64,000 bases of DNA from Microvirga splendida (GTDB lineage Bacteria > Pseudomonadota > Alphaproteobacteria > Rhizobiales > Beijerinckiaceae), in contig NZ_JAELXT010000002.1 of the NCBI RefSeq assembly GCF_016427565.1, positions 310,001 through 374,000 on the forward strand. The letters are read 5' to 3'. The position numbers and the translations under genes were made by a program. Within the stretch, counting starts at the first letter, position 1, and each line of letters begins with the position of its first letter. The notes beneath the pieces were generated by a model. It was not told the origin of the DNA. It searched no databases and saw only the letters and a program-made list of their open reading frames with translations. Shown here piece after piece: positions 27,866 through 37,600 of this stretch.

Positions 27866-28654
27866 CTAGAGCGTCCGTGCCCCCTCCCTCAAAAGCGGCG
27901 CCAGACGATTGGCCCACGACGCCTGTCCGTCTTGTGTGCGGATCAGGTCGTTGCGGATTTCGATCATCAGCGGCGGCAGGCCACGCCTCTCGGCGTGGCG
28001 CTCCAGGGTGTGGAACACCCGGTCCGCTGGCGAATAGGGTTCGTTCATGCCGACGGTGAGCGCCGGATCCTGCCGGAGACCGGCCTCCACATGGCGGGCA
28101 TAACGCTCGTCGCGGTTGAAGATGAGGCCGACCTGCCAGGGGCGCGGCACGTCCCGGTAGACGGGCGTGAAGGAATGGATCGACACGATGGCGCCGATCT
28201 GCCCGGCCGCGTGGCGTGCATCGGCAAAGGCATCGACCGCATCGTGGAAGGCATCGTAGACTTCGCGTACCCGATAGGCCTGCTCCGCCGCGTCGAGGTC
28301 GAGGTTGCCCGGAATCGTGGTGCGCTCGCTCAAGGTCCAGATCGAATCCGGCGCGGACGGTTCGCGGTTGAGGTCGAGCACGAGGCGCGAGACGGTCGCG
28401 TGGATCAGCGACGCGTCGAGCAGCCGCGAAAGCTCCCTGGCCACGCCGAGCGCGCCGGGATCCCAGGCGATGTGGCTTTCGAGTGCGTCTGGCCCGAGCC
28501 CCAGGGTGCCGTAGCGTGCCGGCAGATGGTTGGAGGCATGTTCGCAGATGAGAAGGATCGGCGAGCACCCATGAGGGTTTTCGATGGCGGCAACCGGCTG
28601 CCCTGCCGTAGCGGCAGAGGCTCGACCGGCTGTCACCCGACTCGCCTGCGTCAT
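27866..28654 (-). CDS. N-formylglutamate amidohydrolase family protein
   Basis: 262 residues. LICEHASNHLPARYG near residue 34, AWDPGALGVARELSR, SRLVLDLNREP, SIHSFTP and IEIRNDLIRTQDGQ are the signatures of PF05013. Classical members (HutG type) hydrolyse N-formyl-L-glutamate to formate and glutamate, but no histidine-utilisation genes are nearby. Its place at the head of a locus that makes gamma-glutamyl amides suggests it may instead cleave a glutamyl amide such as gamma-glutamylglycine. It is divergent from the RpiR regulator and 163 nt upstream of the permease on the same strand. Confidence 0.85.
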   Translation of the reverse strand: MTQASRVTAGRASAATAGQPVAAIENPHGCSPILLICEHASNHLPARYGTLGLGPDALESHIAWDPGALGVARELSRLLDASLIHATVSRLVLDLNREPSAPDSIWTLSERTTIPGNLDLDAAEQAYRVREVYDAFHDAVDAFADARHAAGQIGAIVSIHSFTPVYRDVPRPWQVGLIFNRDERYARHVEAGLRQDPALTVGMNEPYSPADRVFHTLERHAERRGLPPLMIEIRNDLIRTQDGQASWANRLAPLLREGARTL

Positions 28655-28778
28655 GCGGTTCTCCGTCGACCTGCCCTGGGCAGGAATTGTCCCCGGTTGA
28701 ACGCTTGATACGTTTCTTATCGAATTCTCACGTTCTGAAATTTCTGATACAGCTTTTGGGAAGCGTCAAGGAGGGGCT

Positions 28779-29666
28779 GTGAATCAATCCGGTATGGGCG
28801 ACGACCATCGCCTCCCTCCAGCAGACCCGCCGAGCCTCGCCGAGCGCATCCGGCTGGACATGGAATCCTTCACGCCCAGCGAAAAGCGCGCCGCCCACCT
28901 GCTCCTGAGCCATTATCCCTTCGCCGGCCTCGACACGGTGGCCGAATTCGCCTCCCGGGCCGGCATCTCGGCCCCGTCGGTCCTGCGCTTCGTGACCCGG
29001 CTGGGCTTCGGCGGCTTCCCGGACTTCCAGAAGCACCTGCGGGAAGAACTCGAGGCGCAGCTGCTGTCCCCGCTCGCCAAGGCAGGCCCCTCCGACAAGG
29101 GCCAGGGCGCTCCGGCTCTCGCGTCCTTTGCGGAAGCCGTGATCGGAAACCTGCGGGCGACGGTGGAGAACATCGCGCCGGCCGAGTTCGACGCGGTGGT
29201 GGCGCTCCTGTCCGATCCGCGCCGGTACATCCATTTCACGGGCGGGCGCTTCACGGGCGCGCTCGCGCGCTATGCGGAGAGCCATTTCCGCATCGTGCGC
29301 AGCCATGTGGACTTCATCGAGGGCCAGCCCGCCCTCTGGCGCGACCGGATGATCGAGATCGGCCGCAAGGACGTGATCGTCGCCTTCGACATCCGCCGCT
29401 ACCAGGAGGATGTCACGGCGCTCTGCGAAACCGCCGCGAAACAGGGTGCGACGGTGGTGCTCCTGACCGATCCCTGGCTCTCCCCGATCGCTCGTGTCGC
29501 ACGGCACGTGCTGCCGGCTCACATCGTCGCCCCGTCGAACTGGGATTCATCGGCCGGGCTTCTGCTGCTGACTGAGGCTCTCGTGGCGGCCGTGACCAAG
29601 CGCCTGTGGGAGACCGCAAAGCCGCGCATGGAGGCGGTGGAGCGGCTGCGCAACGAGCGATCCTGA
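28779..29666 (+). CDS. MurR/RpiR-family transcriptional regulator
   Basis: 295-residue regulator with an N-terminal RpiR HTH (FTPSEKRAAHLLLSHYP, then LDTVAEFASRAGISAPSVLRFVTRLGF) and a C-terminal SIS domain from about residue 130 that would bind a phosphosugar or other phosphorylated ligand. GTG 28779 is chosen as start because AAGGAGG lies just before it. It is divergent from the amidohydrolase-permease-ligase genes with 124 nt between starts; GAAATTTC (28737-28744) there is a possible operator half. It is the probable regulator of the amine locus. Confidence 0.9.
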   Translation: MNQSGMGDDHRLPPADPPSLAERIRLDMESFTPSEKRAAHLLLSHYPFAGLDTVAEFASRAGISAPSVLRFVTRLGFGGFPDFQKHLREELEAQLLSPLAKAGPSDKGQGAPALASFAEAVIGNLRATVENIAPAEFDAVVALLSDPRRYIHFTGGRFTGALARYAESHFRIVRSHVDFIEGQPALWRDRMIEIGRKDVIVAFDIRRYQEDVTALCETAAKQGATVVLLTDPWLSPIARVARHVLPAHIVAPSNWDSSAGLLLLTEALVAAVTKRLWETAKPRMEAVERLRNERS

Positions 29667-29669
29667 GGG

Positions 29670-30734
29670 CTATTCCGCAGCCGCGGTCCTGTCCCGCTGC
29701 AGCCAGCCGATCAGGAACGGCAGCACGAGGCCGATGCCGAGGAAGCGCACCAGGTGGTGGATGCCCACGTAAAGTGGGTCCAGCCCGAGAATGAGCGCGA
29801 GAACCGTCATGGCTTCGAGCCCGCCCGGCGCGAAGGCGACCAGCCCGTTGGCGAAGCTCACGCCCGCAATCCACGCGGCCATGCCGGCAAACAGCGCGGC
29901 CACCACCATGCCGACGGTGAACGAGCCGAGCGCCGCGATGAAGGCGCGCTTCAGGGTCGCGCGCTGGATGTTGCGGAACCGCTCGGCGATGAAGAGGCCG
30001 ATCAGCACGAGACCGCCCGTTGCGATGACCGGAGGGATCACGCCGGTGACCCATCCGGTCCCGTGGCTGACCGAACTCATCACCGTGGCGCCGAGCAGGA
30101 TGGGAGCGGCAACCTTCAACTGCTTGAACACGGCTCCCAAGACCAATCCGCCGAGGAGGATGAAGGCCATGCCGCCCGGGCTCTCGACGGGGAAGCCTTC
30201 GCCGATCAGCGCGCCCGTGTTGCCGCCGTCGCCCGTGAGCACCACGAGGCTCGGCAGCAGGGCGATCAGCACGAACAGGCGAAAGTTCTGCACGATGGCG
30301 ATGGAGGCGACCTCCGCCTTGCGCTCGGCCGCCACGGCAAGAACGGTGGATAGTGCGCCCGGCACGGAGGCCAGCACCGCATCGGCCCTGCGCCAGCCCG
30401 AGATACGCGTGAGCCACGCGGTCGAGGCCGCGGAGATCGCCACCACGCCGATCACCAGAAGAACGAGGCTGCCGGGATAGCGGCCCATGGCGGCAATGGC
30501 TTCCGGCGTCACCGCCGCGCCCATGGCGGCGCCCGAGATCAGCATGGCTGCGTCGGCGAGAGCACGCGGCAGGGGCACGGCCCATCCGGTGAGGCCCCAC
30601 AGGGTGGCCCCAATGGCAGCTCCCGACAGCCACGCCGCCGGAACGCCGAGCCAGTGGAACACGAGGCCGCCGAGGGCGGCGATCAGGATCTGGACGAGCT
30701 GGGCGAGAAAGGGACGCATCACGGTGTTGCTCAA
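29670..30734 (-). CDS. AbrB-type (PF05145) membrane protein
   Basis: 354-residue integral membrane protein with an internal duplication, each half containing a block of hydrophobic helices (LSGAAIGATLWGLTGW with ASVPGALSTVLAVA in the first; LLGATVMSSVSHGTGW with FAPGGLEAMTVLALILGLDP in the second). This matches the Gram-negative AbrB duplication family, once annotated 'ammonia monooxygenase' and thought to be a transporter-like regulator. It is unrelated to the Bacillus DNA-binding AbrB. The gene is convergent with rpiR (3-nt gap) and 82 nt downstream of the aminotransferase gene. Confidence 0.88.
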   Translation of the reverse strand: MSNTVMRPFLAQLVQILIAALGGLVFHWLGVPAAWLSGAAIGATLWGLTGWAVPLPRALADAAMLISGAAMGAAVTPEAIAAMGRYPGSLVLLVIGVVAISAASTAWLTRISGWRRADAVLASVPGALSTVLAVAAERKAEVASIAIVQNFRLFVLIALLPSLVVLTGDGGNTGALIGEGFPVESPGGMAFILLGGLVLGAVFKQLKVAAPILLGATVMSSVSHGTGWVTGVIPPVIATGGLVLIGLFIAERFRNIQRATLKRAFIAALGSFTVGMVVAALFAGMAAWIAGVSFANGLVAFAPGGLEAMTVLALILGLDPLYVGIHHLVRFLGIGLVLPFLIGWLQRDRTAAAE

Positions 30735-30816
30735 TGGACGCCCTTCCCCCGCCCGTCAAATGTCGCTGGCGCGCACAGGCCATGCGATGGGCGAGTGTGC
30801 CGGCACGGAACGGCGC

Positions 30817-32019
30817 TTAAGCCACGAGCCGCGGCAGGGCCTCGCCGATGCGGCGGACCGCCTCTTCCACGTCCTCGGGCTTGCGCAGGTAGCACAGGCG
30901 CAGATAGCCCTCGCCTGCCTCGCCGAAGGCGGAGCCCGGCGCCAGGCCCACATTCGCCTCGTCGATGAGGCGGAAGGCGATGTCCTTGGAGCTGGTCGCG
31001 CCCTTGATCTTCAGGAACGCGTAGAAGGCGCCGCTCGGCGGCGGCAATTCCACGAGACCGGTTTCTGCGAGCCGTCCGACGATCTCGCGGCCCTGGCGGG
31101 CGCGGGCGATCTGGTCGGCCAGGAAGCTCTCGCCCTGCTCGATGGCCGCGACGCCCGCGCGCTGGATGAAGACCGGCGTTCCCGACGTCTGGTACTGCAC
31201 CAGGTTCTCGATGACCTGCCCCAGGGCCGGCGAGGTCTCCAACCAGCCGAGGCGCCAGCCGGTCATGGCCCAGTTCTTGGAGAAGGTCTGAACGAAGATG
31301 ATCTTGTCGTCCGGCTCCATCACATCGCGGAACGAAGGCGTGCGCCCGTCGATGGTGAGAGACGGATCATGGATGAAGCGGCTGTAGATCTCGTCCGCCA
31401 CGATCCAGAGCCCGTGTCGGCGGGCGAGATCGAGGGCCGCGCGAAGATCGGCATGGCTCGCCACCCAGCCGGTCGGGTTCGACGGCGAGTTGACCACGAG
31501 CACCCGGGTGCGCGGCGTGATCGCCTTCTCGAGCCCTTCGAAATCGAGGTGCCAGCCCTTGTCGTCGATGGTCATCGGCACGGGCACGGGACGCGCCCCA
31601 GCGATGGTGATGGCACCGGCGAAGTTCGGCCAGGCCGGCGTGGGGATCAGCACCTCGTCGCCGTTGCCCGCGAGCATGCGGAACGCGATCTGCATGGCCG
31701 GCATGCCGCCGGAGGTCACGAAGAACCGCTCGGGATCGAAGGCCTTGCGGTAGACCTGCTCGTGATAGCGGGCGATGGCCTGGCGCAGTTCGGGAATGCC
31801 GCGCTGATAGGTGTAGAAGGTCTCGCCCTTAGCCAGCGACTGGGCCGCCGCCTCGCAGATGAAGGAGGGGGTCGGCAGGTCGCCCTCGCCCACCCAGAGC
31901 GGAATGATGCCGGGCTTCAGCCGGCCGTAGCTGAACACGTCCACGATGCCGCTGGTCGGCGCCTGCTCCGCTTCGGGGCGCAGGCTGAGAACGGACGGGA
32001 TCGGCGCGGACGCATTCAT
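30817..32019 (-). CDS. PLP-dependent class I/II aminotransferase
   Basis: 400 residues from ATG 32019 with GGAAG upstream. Fold-type I features are visible: VNSPSNPTGW, VADEIYSRFI, and the Schiff-base Lys248 in TFSKNWAMTGWRLGW; the phosphate-binding Arg lies in the last motif and the substrate carboxylate Arg in YLRLCYL. It belongs to the AspAT-like subgroup I-gamma; the amino donor and acceptor cannot be deduced. The neighbouring AbrB gene on the same strand suggests possible co-transcription. Confidence 0.9.
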   Translation of the reverse strand: MNASAPIPSVLSLRPEAEQAPTSGIVDVFSYGRLKPGIIPLWVGEGDLPTPSFICEAAAQSLAKGETFYTYQRGIPELRQAIARYHEQVYRKAFDPERFFVTSGGMPAMQIAFRMLAGNGDEVLIPTPAWPNFAGAITIAGARPVPVPMTIDDKGWHLDFEGLEKAITPRTRVLVVNSPSNPTGWVASHADLRAALDLARRHGLWIVADEIYSRFIHDPSLTIDGRTPSFRDVMEPDDKIIFVQTFSKNWAMTGWRLGWLETSPALGQVIENLVQYQTSGTPVFIQRAGVAAIEQGESFLADQIARARQGREIVGRLAETGLVELPPPSGAFYAFLKIKGATSSKDIAFRLIDEANVGLAPGSAFGEAGEGYLRLCYLRKPEDVEEAVRRIGEALPRLVA

Positions 32020-32131
32020 GGGCAGCTTCCTTGGGATGGGGCGAACAGGCATGGCCCGTTCGCCCGCTCAAGGCAAGCGCCGAAGTTGTCTCATGACAAA
32101 AGGCAAAGAGTTCGATCGAAACCGGTGATGA

Positions 32132-32566
32132 TTAGAGGCTGCGCCCGGTCTTCATCAGGTCGCGGATTTCGGTGAGCAGCTTCACGTCGGCCGGCACTTC
32201 GGGCGGCTTGTCGGCCGTGCCGGTCTTCGCGTCCTCCGTGCGGCGCAGGCGGTTCATGCCCTTGACCAGCAGGAACAGGATCCAGGCGATGATGATGAAG
32301 TTGATGGCAGCGGTGATGAAGCTCCCCCAGGCGAGCACGGCTCCCTGGTTCTTGGCTTCCTCGAGGGAGGCCGCCGTCACGTCGCCCGACAGGGCCGTGA
32401 AGTAGTTCGAGAAGTCGAGCCCGCCGGTGACGGCCCCGACGACGGGCATGAAGATGTCGCCCACCAGCGAATCCACGATCTTGCTGAAGGCAGCCCCGAT
32501 GATGATGCCGATGGCCAGATCGACCACGTTGCCGCGAAGGGCAAATTGCTTGAACTCGTTCCACAT
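32132..32566 (-). CDS. mscL: large-conductance mechanosensitive channel
   Basis: 144 residues, the normal length. It forms a homopentameric emergency pore in the inner membrane that opens under hypo-osmotic shock. The N-terminal amphipathic helix [20 protein letters not shown], the pore-lining first helix ([20 protein letters not shown]), the second span ([23 protein letters not shown]) and the charged C-terminal helix ([10 protein letters not shown]) are all present. The gene is monocistronic. Confidence 0.97.
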   Translation of the reverse strand: MWNEFKQFALRGNVVDLAIGIIIGAAFSKIVDSLVGDIFMPVVGAVTGGLDFSNYFTALSGDVTAASLEEAKNQGAVLAWGSFITAAINFIIIAWILFLLVKGMNRLRRTEDAKTGTADKPPEVPADVKLLTEIRDLMKTGRSL

Positions 32567-32623
32567 GGCCGGACCTCCTCCTGCTTGGCTGCCAAGCTTA
32601 AGCTGTCCGGCAACGGAGTTTCG

Positions 32624-33118
32624 TCAAGCGGTGCGGCTGGCGAGCAGGTTCTGCAGGTCCAGCCGGCGGGTGACCATCTGGAGTTCGCCCTCAGACGTTC
32701 TCGGCCACTGATCCAGCGGCCGGTCCACGTAGAGCTCGATGCCGTTGCCGTCGGGATCGCTCAGGTAGAGCGCCTCGCTCACTCCGTGGTCGCTCGCGCC
32801 CTGCAGCGGGATCCCGGCCTCGACGAGCCGGTAGAGCGCATCGACCAGGGCCGCCCGCGTCGGATAGAGGATCGCCACATGGTAGAGCCCCGTGGTGCCG
32901 GGAGGCGGCGGGGAGCCGCCCTGGCTCTCCCAGGTGTTCAGGCCGATGTGGTGGTGATAGCCCCCGGCCGACACGAAGGCGGCCTGGGTGCCGTAGCGCT
33001 GCATCAGCTCGAAACCGAGAACGCCGCAATAGAAGGCGAGAGCGCGCTCGAGATCCGCCACCTTCAGGTGGACATGGCCGATCCTGACGCCGGGGTCGAT
33101 GGGCCGAGGGTTCGTCAT
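32624..33118 (-). CDS. VOC-family protein (glyoxalase/dioxygenase fold)
   Basis: 164 residues starting behind AAGGAGA. The HVHLKVADLERALAFYCGVLGFE and YHVAILYPTR halves, with LSDPDGNGIELY carrying a Glu ligand, show a two-module vicinal oxygen chelate domain with a divalent metal site (His, His, Glu). Related proteins include catechol 2,3-dioxygenase-like and glyoxalase-like enzymes. The DoxX gene 11 nt upstream and the divergent LysR regulator suggest a small aromatic-compound or quinone stress operon. Confidence 0.88.
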   Translation of the reverse strand: MTNPRPIDPGVRIGHVHLKVADLERALAFYCGVLGFELMQRYGTQAAFVSAGGYHHHIGLNTWESQGGSPPPPGTTGLYHVAILYPTRAALVDALYRLVEAGIPLQGASDHGVSEALYLSDPDGNGIELYVDRPLDQWPRTSEGELQMVTRRLDLQNLLASRTA

Positions 33119-33129
33119 CGCCGTCTCCT

Positions 33130-33564
33130 TCAGGCGGAACGCGTGGACAACGCGGGAGCAGCCTTGGCCGATCCGCCCTGAAGGGCGAATGCGCCATTGC
33201 CGAGCAGGGCCTGAGCCGCAAGAGCCGCGATCCAGAAAGCGAGGAATTCCCAGCCGCCGTTCGGGTTGCTGAAGAAGAAGCCGGCCTTGCCGTGAACGAA
33301 CATGATGGCGCCGAGGAGGATTGGGATCAGGGCCAAGGACACCCAACGGGTGAACAGGCCGAGGATCAGGGCAATGCCGCCGACTGCTTCCGCCGCGATG
33401 GTGAGGTAAGCCAGCGCCGGGGGCAGGCCGAGGCTGCCGAAGAACTGGGCGGCGCCGGCAGGCGTGAACACGAAGAACTTCAGGCCGGCATGGGCCAGGA
33501 ACAGGACGCCGAGCGTGATGCGCAGGATCAGCGCGGCGTAGGGAGCGGTGCGGGTGTCAATCAT
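33130..33564 (-). CDS. DoxX family membrane protein
   Basis: 144-residue protein with about four transmembrane helices (ALILRITLGVLFLAHAGLKFF, LAYLTIAAEAVGGIALILGLF, VSLALIPILLGAIMFVHG and FLAFWIAALAAQALLG). The HAGLKFF and EAVGGIALILG motifs identify DoxX/YphA-type proteins, membrane components associated with quinone or thiosulfate redox systems. First gene of a two-gene operon with the VOC protein and divergent from lysR. Confidence 0.9.
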   Translation of the reverse strand: MIDTRTAPYAALILRITLGVLFLAHAGLKFFVFTPAGAAQFFGSLGLPPALAYLTIAAEAVGGIALILGLFTRWVSLALIPILLGAIMFVHGKAGFFFSNPNGGWEFLAFWIAALAAQALLGNGAFALQGGSAKAAPALSTRSA

Positions 33565-33637
33565 CGAGAATCTCCTGAATGGTCCTCCGATATGACTTCA
33601 AACCCGCGACGTGATAATCCCAGCACTGGAATATCAA

Positions 33638-33656
33638 CTCACACCGAGAGAGTGAG
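33638..33656. promoter_or_regulatory. candidate LysR-type operator
   Basis: Inverted repeat CTCAC-N9-GTGAG in the 100-bp gap between the divergent DoxX and LysR genes, 9 nt before the LysR start. Position and dyad symmetry fit an autoregulatory LysR site; the arms are short. Confidence 0.45.
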
Positions 33657-33664
33657 ATCATCCC

Positions 33665-34579
33665 ATGCTCGACCGGGTCACCAGCATGCAGGTCTTCGTC
33701 CGGGTCGCTGCGCTCGGCAGCTTCTCGGCGGCCGCACGGGCGCTCAATCTCTCCCAGACCATGGTCACAAAGCATGTGGCGGCCCTCGAGGAGAGGCTCG
33801 GGGTCAAGCTGCTGCACCGCTCCACCCGCAGGCTGGTGCTGACGGAGGGCGGCCGCTCCTATCTGGCGGCCTGCGAGCGCATCCTGGCCGAGATCGAGGA
33901 GGCGGAGGCCTCCGCCAGCCTCGACCGGATCGAGCCGAGAGGGACATTGCGGCTCAACGTGCCCCTCACCTTCGGCTTCCGCCATATCGCCCCGGCCCTG
34001 CCTGAATTCACCCGTCTTCACCCGGCCGTCTCGTTCGATCTCGGCCTCGCTGACCGCTTCGTGGATCTCATCGAGGAGGGGTGGGATCTGGCGATCCGGA
34101 TCGGGCGGCTGAAGGATTCGACCCTTGTGGCCCGACGCCTTGCCCTCTGCCGCACGGTGGTCTGCGCCGCCCCTTCCTATCTGAAGGAGCATGGGACCCC
34201 GGAAACCCTCGACGACCTCGCCCGGCACAACTGCCTGGGCTACACCCTGCCGAGCACCATCGGGGCGAACCGCTGGACCTTCGGCCAGGACGGCGAGACC
34301 GTCGTGCCGGTGCAGGGCAACCTTCGCGCCAACAACGGCGACGCCCTGCTCGCTGCAGCCGTCGCCGGACAGGGGCTGATCTATCAGCCCACCTTCATCG
34401 TCGGCGATTGCCTGCGCGACGGCCGCCTCGTGCGCGTGCTCGGCGGCTATCCGACCTACCAGCCCGGCATTCATGCCGTCATGCCCTCCGGTCGCCAGGC
34501 CCCGGCCAAGGTGCGCGCCTTCATCGAATTCCTGGCCCGGCGCTTTGCGCCGGAGCCCGAATGGGACCGGGGCCTGTGA
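33665..34579 (+). CDS. LysR-family transcriptional regulator
   Basis: 304 residues with an N-terminal winged HTH (FVRVAALGSFSAAARALNLSQTMVTKHVAALEERLGVKLL) and a two-lobe periplasmic-binding-like effector domain. The sequence resembles the CrgA/DhcR subgroup that controls adjacent oxidoreductase genes. It is divergent from the DoxX-VOC operon, its most likely target. An effector cannot be inferred. Confidence 0.94.
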   Translation: MLDRVTSMQVFVRVAALGSFSAAARALNLSQTMVTKHVAALEERLGVKLLHRSTRRLVLTEGGRSYLAACERILAEIEEAEASASLDRIEPRGTLRLNVPLTFGFRHIAPALPEFTRLHPAVSFDLGLADRFVDLIEEGWDLAIRIGRLKDSTLVARRLALCRTVVCAAPSYLKEHGTPETLDDLARHNCLGYTLPSTIGANRWTFGQDGETVVPVQGNLRANNGDALLAAAVAGQGLIYQPTFIVGDCLRDGRLVRVLGGYPTYQPGIHAVMPSGRQAPAKVRAFIEFLARRFAPEPEWDRGL

Positions 34580-34651
34580 TCAGCTGATGGTGGCCTTGTT
34601 ATCCTTTAGCGGCTAAAGCTAATCGACGTCTGTTTTCGAGGGTTCACGCCT

Positions 34652-37600
34652 ATGGTCGCCACCTGGGCCGTCGTGTTGTCGGCACTGGTCTATCTCTGCT
34701 TCCTGTTCACCGTGGCCTATTGGGGCGACAACTGGGGGCGGCGCTTCGTTCAGGGGCCGGCCCGCTCCACCATCGCGGCCCTCGCGCTCGCGGTCTATTG
34801 CACGTCCTGGACGTTCTTCGGATCGGTCGGGCTTGCGAGCCATTCGGGCTTCGACTTCCTCGCCATCTATATCGGCCCGATCCTGGTGATCGGCTTAGGG
34901 TTCCCGCTCGTCGCCCGGGTGGTGCGGGTGGCGAAGACCCAGAACATCTCCTCCATCGCCGACTTCGTCGCCGCCCGCTACGGCAAGAGCGAGCGCGTGG
35001 CGGCCCTGGTGAGCCTCATCGCCCTCGTGGGCTCCGTGCCCTACATCGCCTTGCAGCTCAAAGCGGTCGCGTCGTCGCTCGACGTGTTCCTGACGGCAGC
35101 CAACGGCGAGTCCCTGACCCAATTGCCGTTCCTCGGCGATCTCGCCCTTGTGGTCGCGCTCGTCCTGGCGGGCTTCGCCGTCGCCTTCGGCACGCGCCAC
35201 ACGGATGCGACCGCGCACCAGAATGGCCTTCTGCTGGCCATCTCCATCGAATCCCTGGTGAAGCTGGTCGCCTTCCTGATCATCGGCGGCTACATCACCT
35301 TCGTGATGTTCGACGGCTATGGCGACATCGTCCAGCGCCTCGACGCGCAGGGCACCACCTCCGCCCTGATGGAGCGGACATCGGGCTTCGGCAGCTACAT
35401 CACGCTCATCCTGCTCTCGACCTGCGCCACGCTTCTGCTGCCGCGCCAGTTCCATGTCACCGTGGTCGAGAACCACGACAACGCGGACCTGAAGCGCGCC
35501 GCCTGGCTGTTCCCGCTCTACCTCATCCTCATCAATCTCTTCGTCATTCCCGTCGCCCTGGCAGGCATGGCGGCCTTTCCCGAGGGGACCATCGACCGGG
35601 ACATGACGGTGCTCGCGCTGCCGCTCATGGACAATGCCGGCACGCTCGCGGTGATCGCGTTCCTCGGCGGCTTCTCCGCGGCCACCGCCATGGTCATCGT
35701 CGATTCCGTCGCCGTGGCGGTGATGATCTCGAACCATCTCGTCATGCCCATCGTCCTGCGGCGGCGCGCCTTCGCGGGCATCGACCCCGGCGGCTTCGTC
35801 ATCGGCGTACGGCGTGTCTCCATCGTCGTGGTGATCCTGCTGGGCTATGCCTACTACCGCGCGTCGGGAGAGGCAGCGCTCGCGGCCATCGGGCTCCTGT
35901 CCTTCGCCGCCATCGCCCAGGTGGCGCCTGCATTCCTCGGCGGCCTCATCTGGTCGCGCGGCACGGCGCTCGGCGCCAGCGTCGGCCTTGTGGTCGGCTT
36001 CACCACCTGGGCCTACACGCTTCTTCTGCCGAGCCTCGTCTGGGACGGCGTGTTCTGGTCGGACGTGGTGGTCACGGGCCCGTTCGGCATCACGGCCCTG
36101 AAGCCCACATCCCTGTTCGGGGTCGATCTGCCTCAGCTCACCCATGGCGTCGTCTGGAGCCTAACGCTGAACATCCTGTGCTACGTCGCCTTCTCCCTGT
36201 GGCGGCCGGTCACGGCCATGGAGCAGATCCAGGCCAACGTGTTCCTCGGCGAGGCCGCGGCTTCCGCGACACCGAGCTTCCGCCTGTTCCGCGCCAGCGT
36301 GAGCGTCGGCGAGCTGCGCGCCACCGTCGCGCGCTATCTCGGCGAGGAGCGCACGTCCCGTTCGTTCGAAGGGTTCGCCCACAGCCGGGGCCAGAGCCTG
36401 GACACCCGCGCCGAGGCGGATATCCATCTCCTGCGCTATGCGGAGCACCTTCTGGCCTCGGCCATCGGCACCGCCTCCTCGCGCCTTGCCCTGTCGCTGC
36501 TGCTGCGCCGCCGCACCGTCTCCACGGAAGCCGCCCTCAAGCTGCTCGACGATGCATCGGCGGCGATCCAGCACAGCCGCGATCTTCTCCAGCATGCCCT
36601 CAATTATGCCAAGCAGGGCATCACGGTGATCGACAGCGACCTGCGTCTGCTGGCGTGGAACCAGGCCTTTCTCGACCTCTACGACATGCCGCCCAACTTC
36701 GTGCAGGTCGGGATCGGCATGGAGCAGATCGTACGCTACAACGCCTCGCGCGGCTCCTACGGGCCCGGCAAGATCGAGGATCTCGTGGCGGCACGCCTCC
36801 ATTCCTTCCGCCACGATGTGGAGCCGGTGCGCCTCAGGCTCTATCCCTCCGGCAAGGTGATCGAGATCCGCTCGAACCTTCTGCCCGACGGCGGCCACGT
36901 GACCACCTACACGGACGTCACCGAGACCGTTCTGGCCGAAGAGGCGAGCCGTCGCGCCAACGAGACCCTGGAGCAGCGGGTGCGCGAGCGGACCGAGGAA
37001 CTCACGCGCCTCAACGAGGCTCTCCGGAACGCCAAGGCGGAGGCTGACGAGGCCAACATTTCCAAGACGCGCTTCCTCGCCGCCGCCTCGCACGACATCC
37101 TGCAGCCGCTCAACGCGGCGCGCCTCTATGCCACGTCGCTCGTGGAGCGGGACCGCGAAGCCGGCGACGGAACGCTGGCCGAGAACATCGATGCATCGCT
37201 GGATGCCGTCGAGGAGATCCTTACCGCTATTCTCGACATCTCACGTCTCGATACGGGCGCCATGAAGCCGCAATGGTCGAGCTTCCGCATCGACGAGATG
37301 TTCCGCCAGCTGCAGCGCGAGTTCGAGCCTGTCGCGAAGGCCAAGAACCTGAAGCTCACCTTCGTCCCCTCCTCCCTGACGGTGCGCTCCGACCGGCGCC
37401 TCATGCGCCGCCTGCTGCAGAACCTGATCTCCAACGCGATCAAGTACACGCCTGCTGGGCGCGTGCTCGTCGGCGGGCGCCGGCGCGCCGGGCATCTCGT
37501 TCTCGAGGTCTGGGACACCGGCCTCGGCATTCCGACCTCCAAGCAGCGTGTGGTCTTCCGCGAATTCCAGCGCCTGGACCAGGGCATGAAGGTTGCGCGG

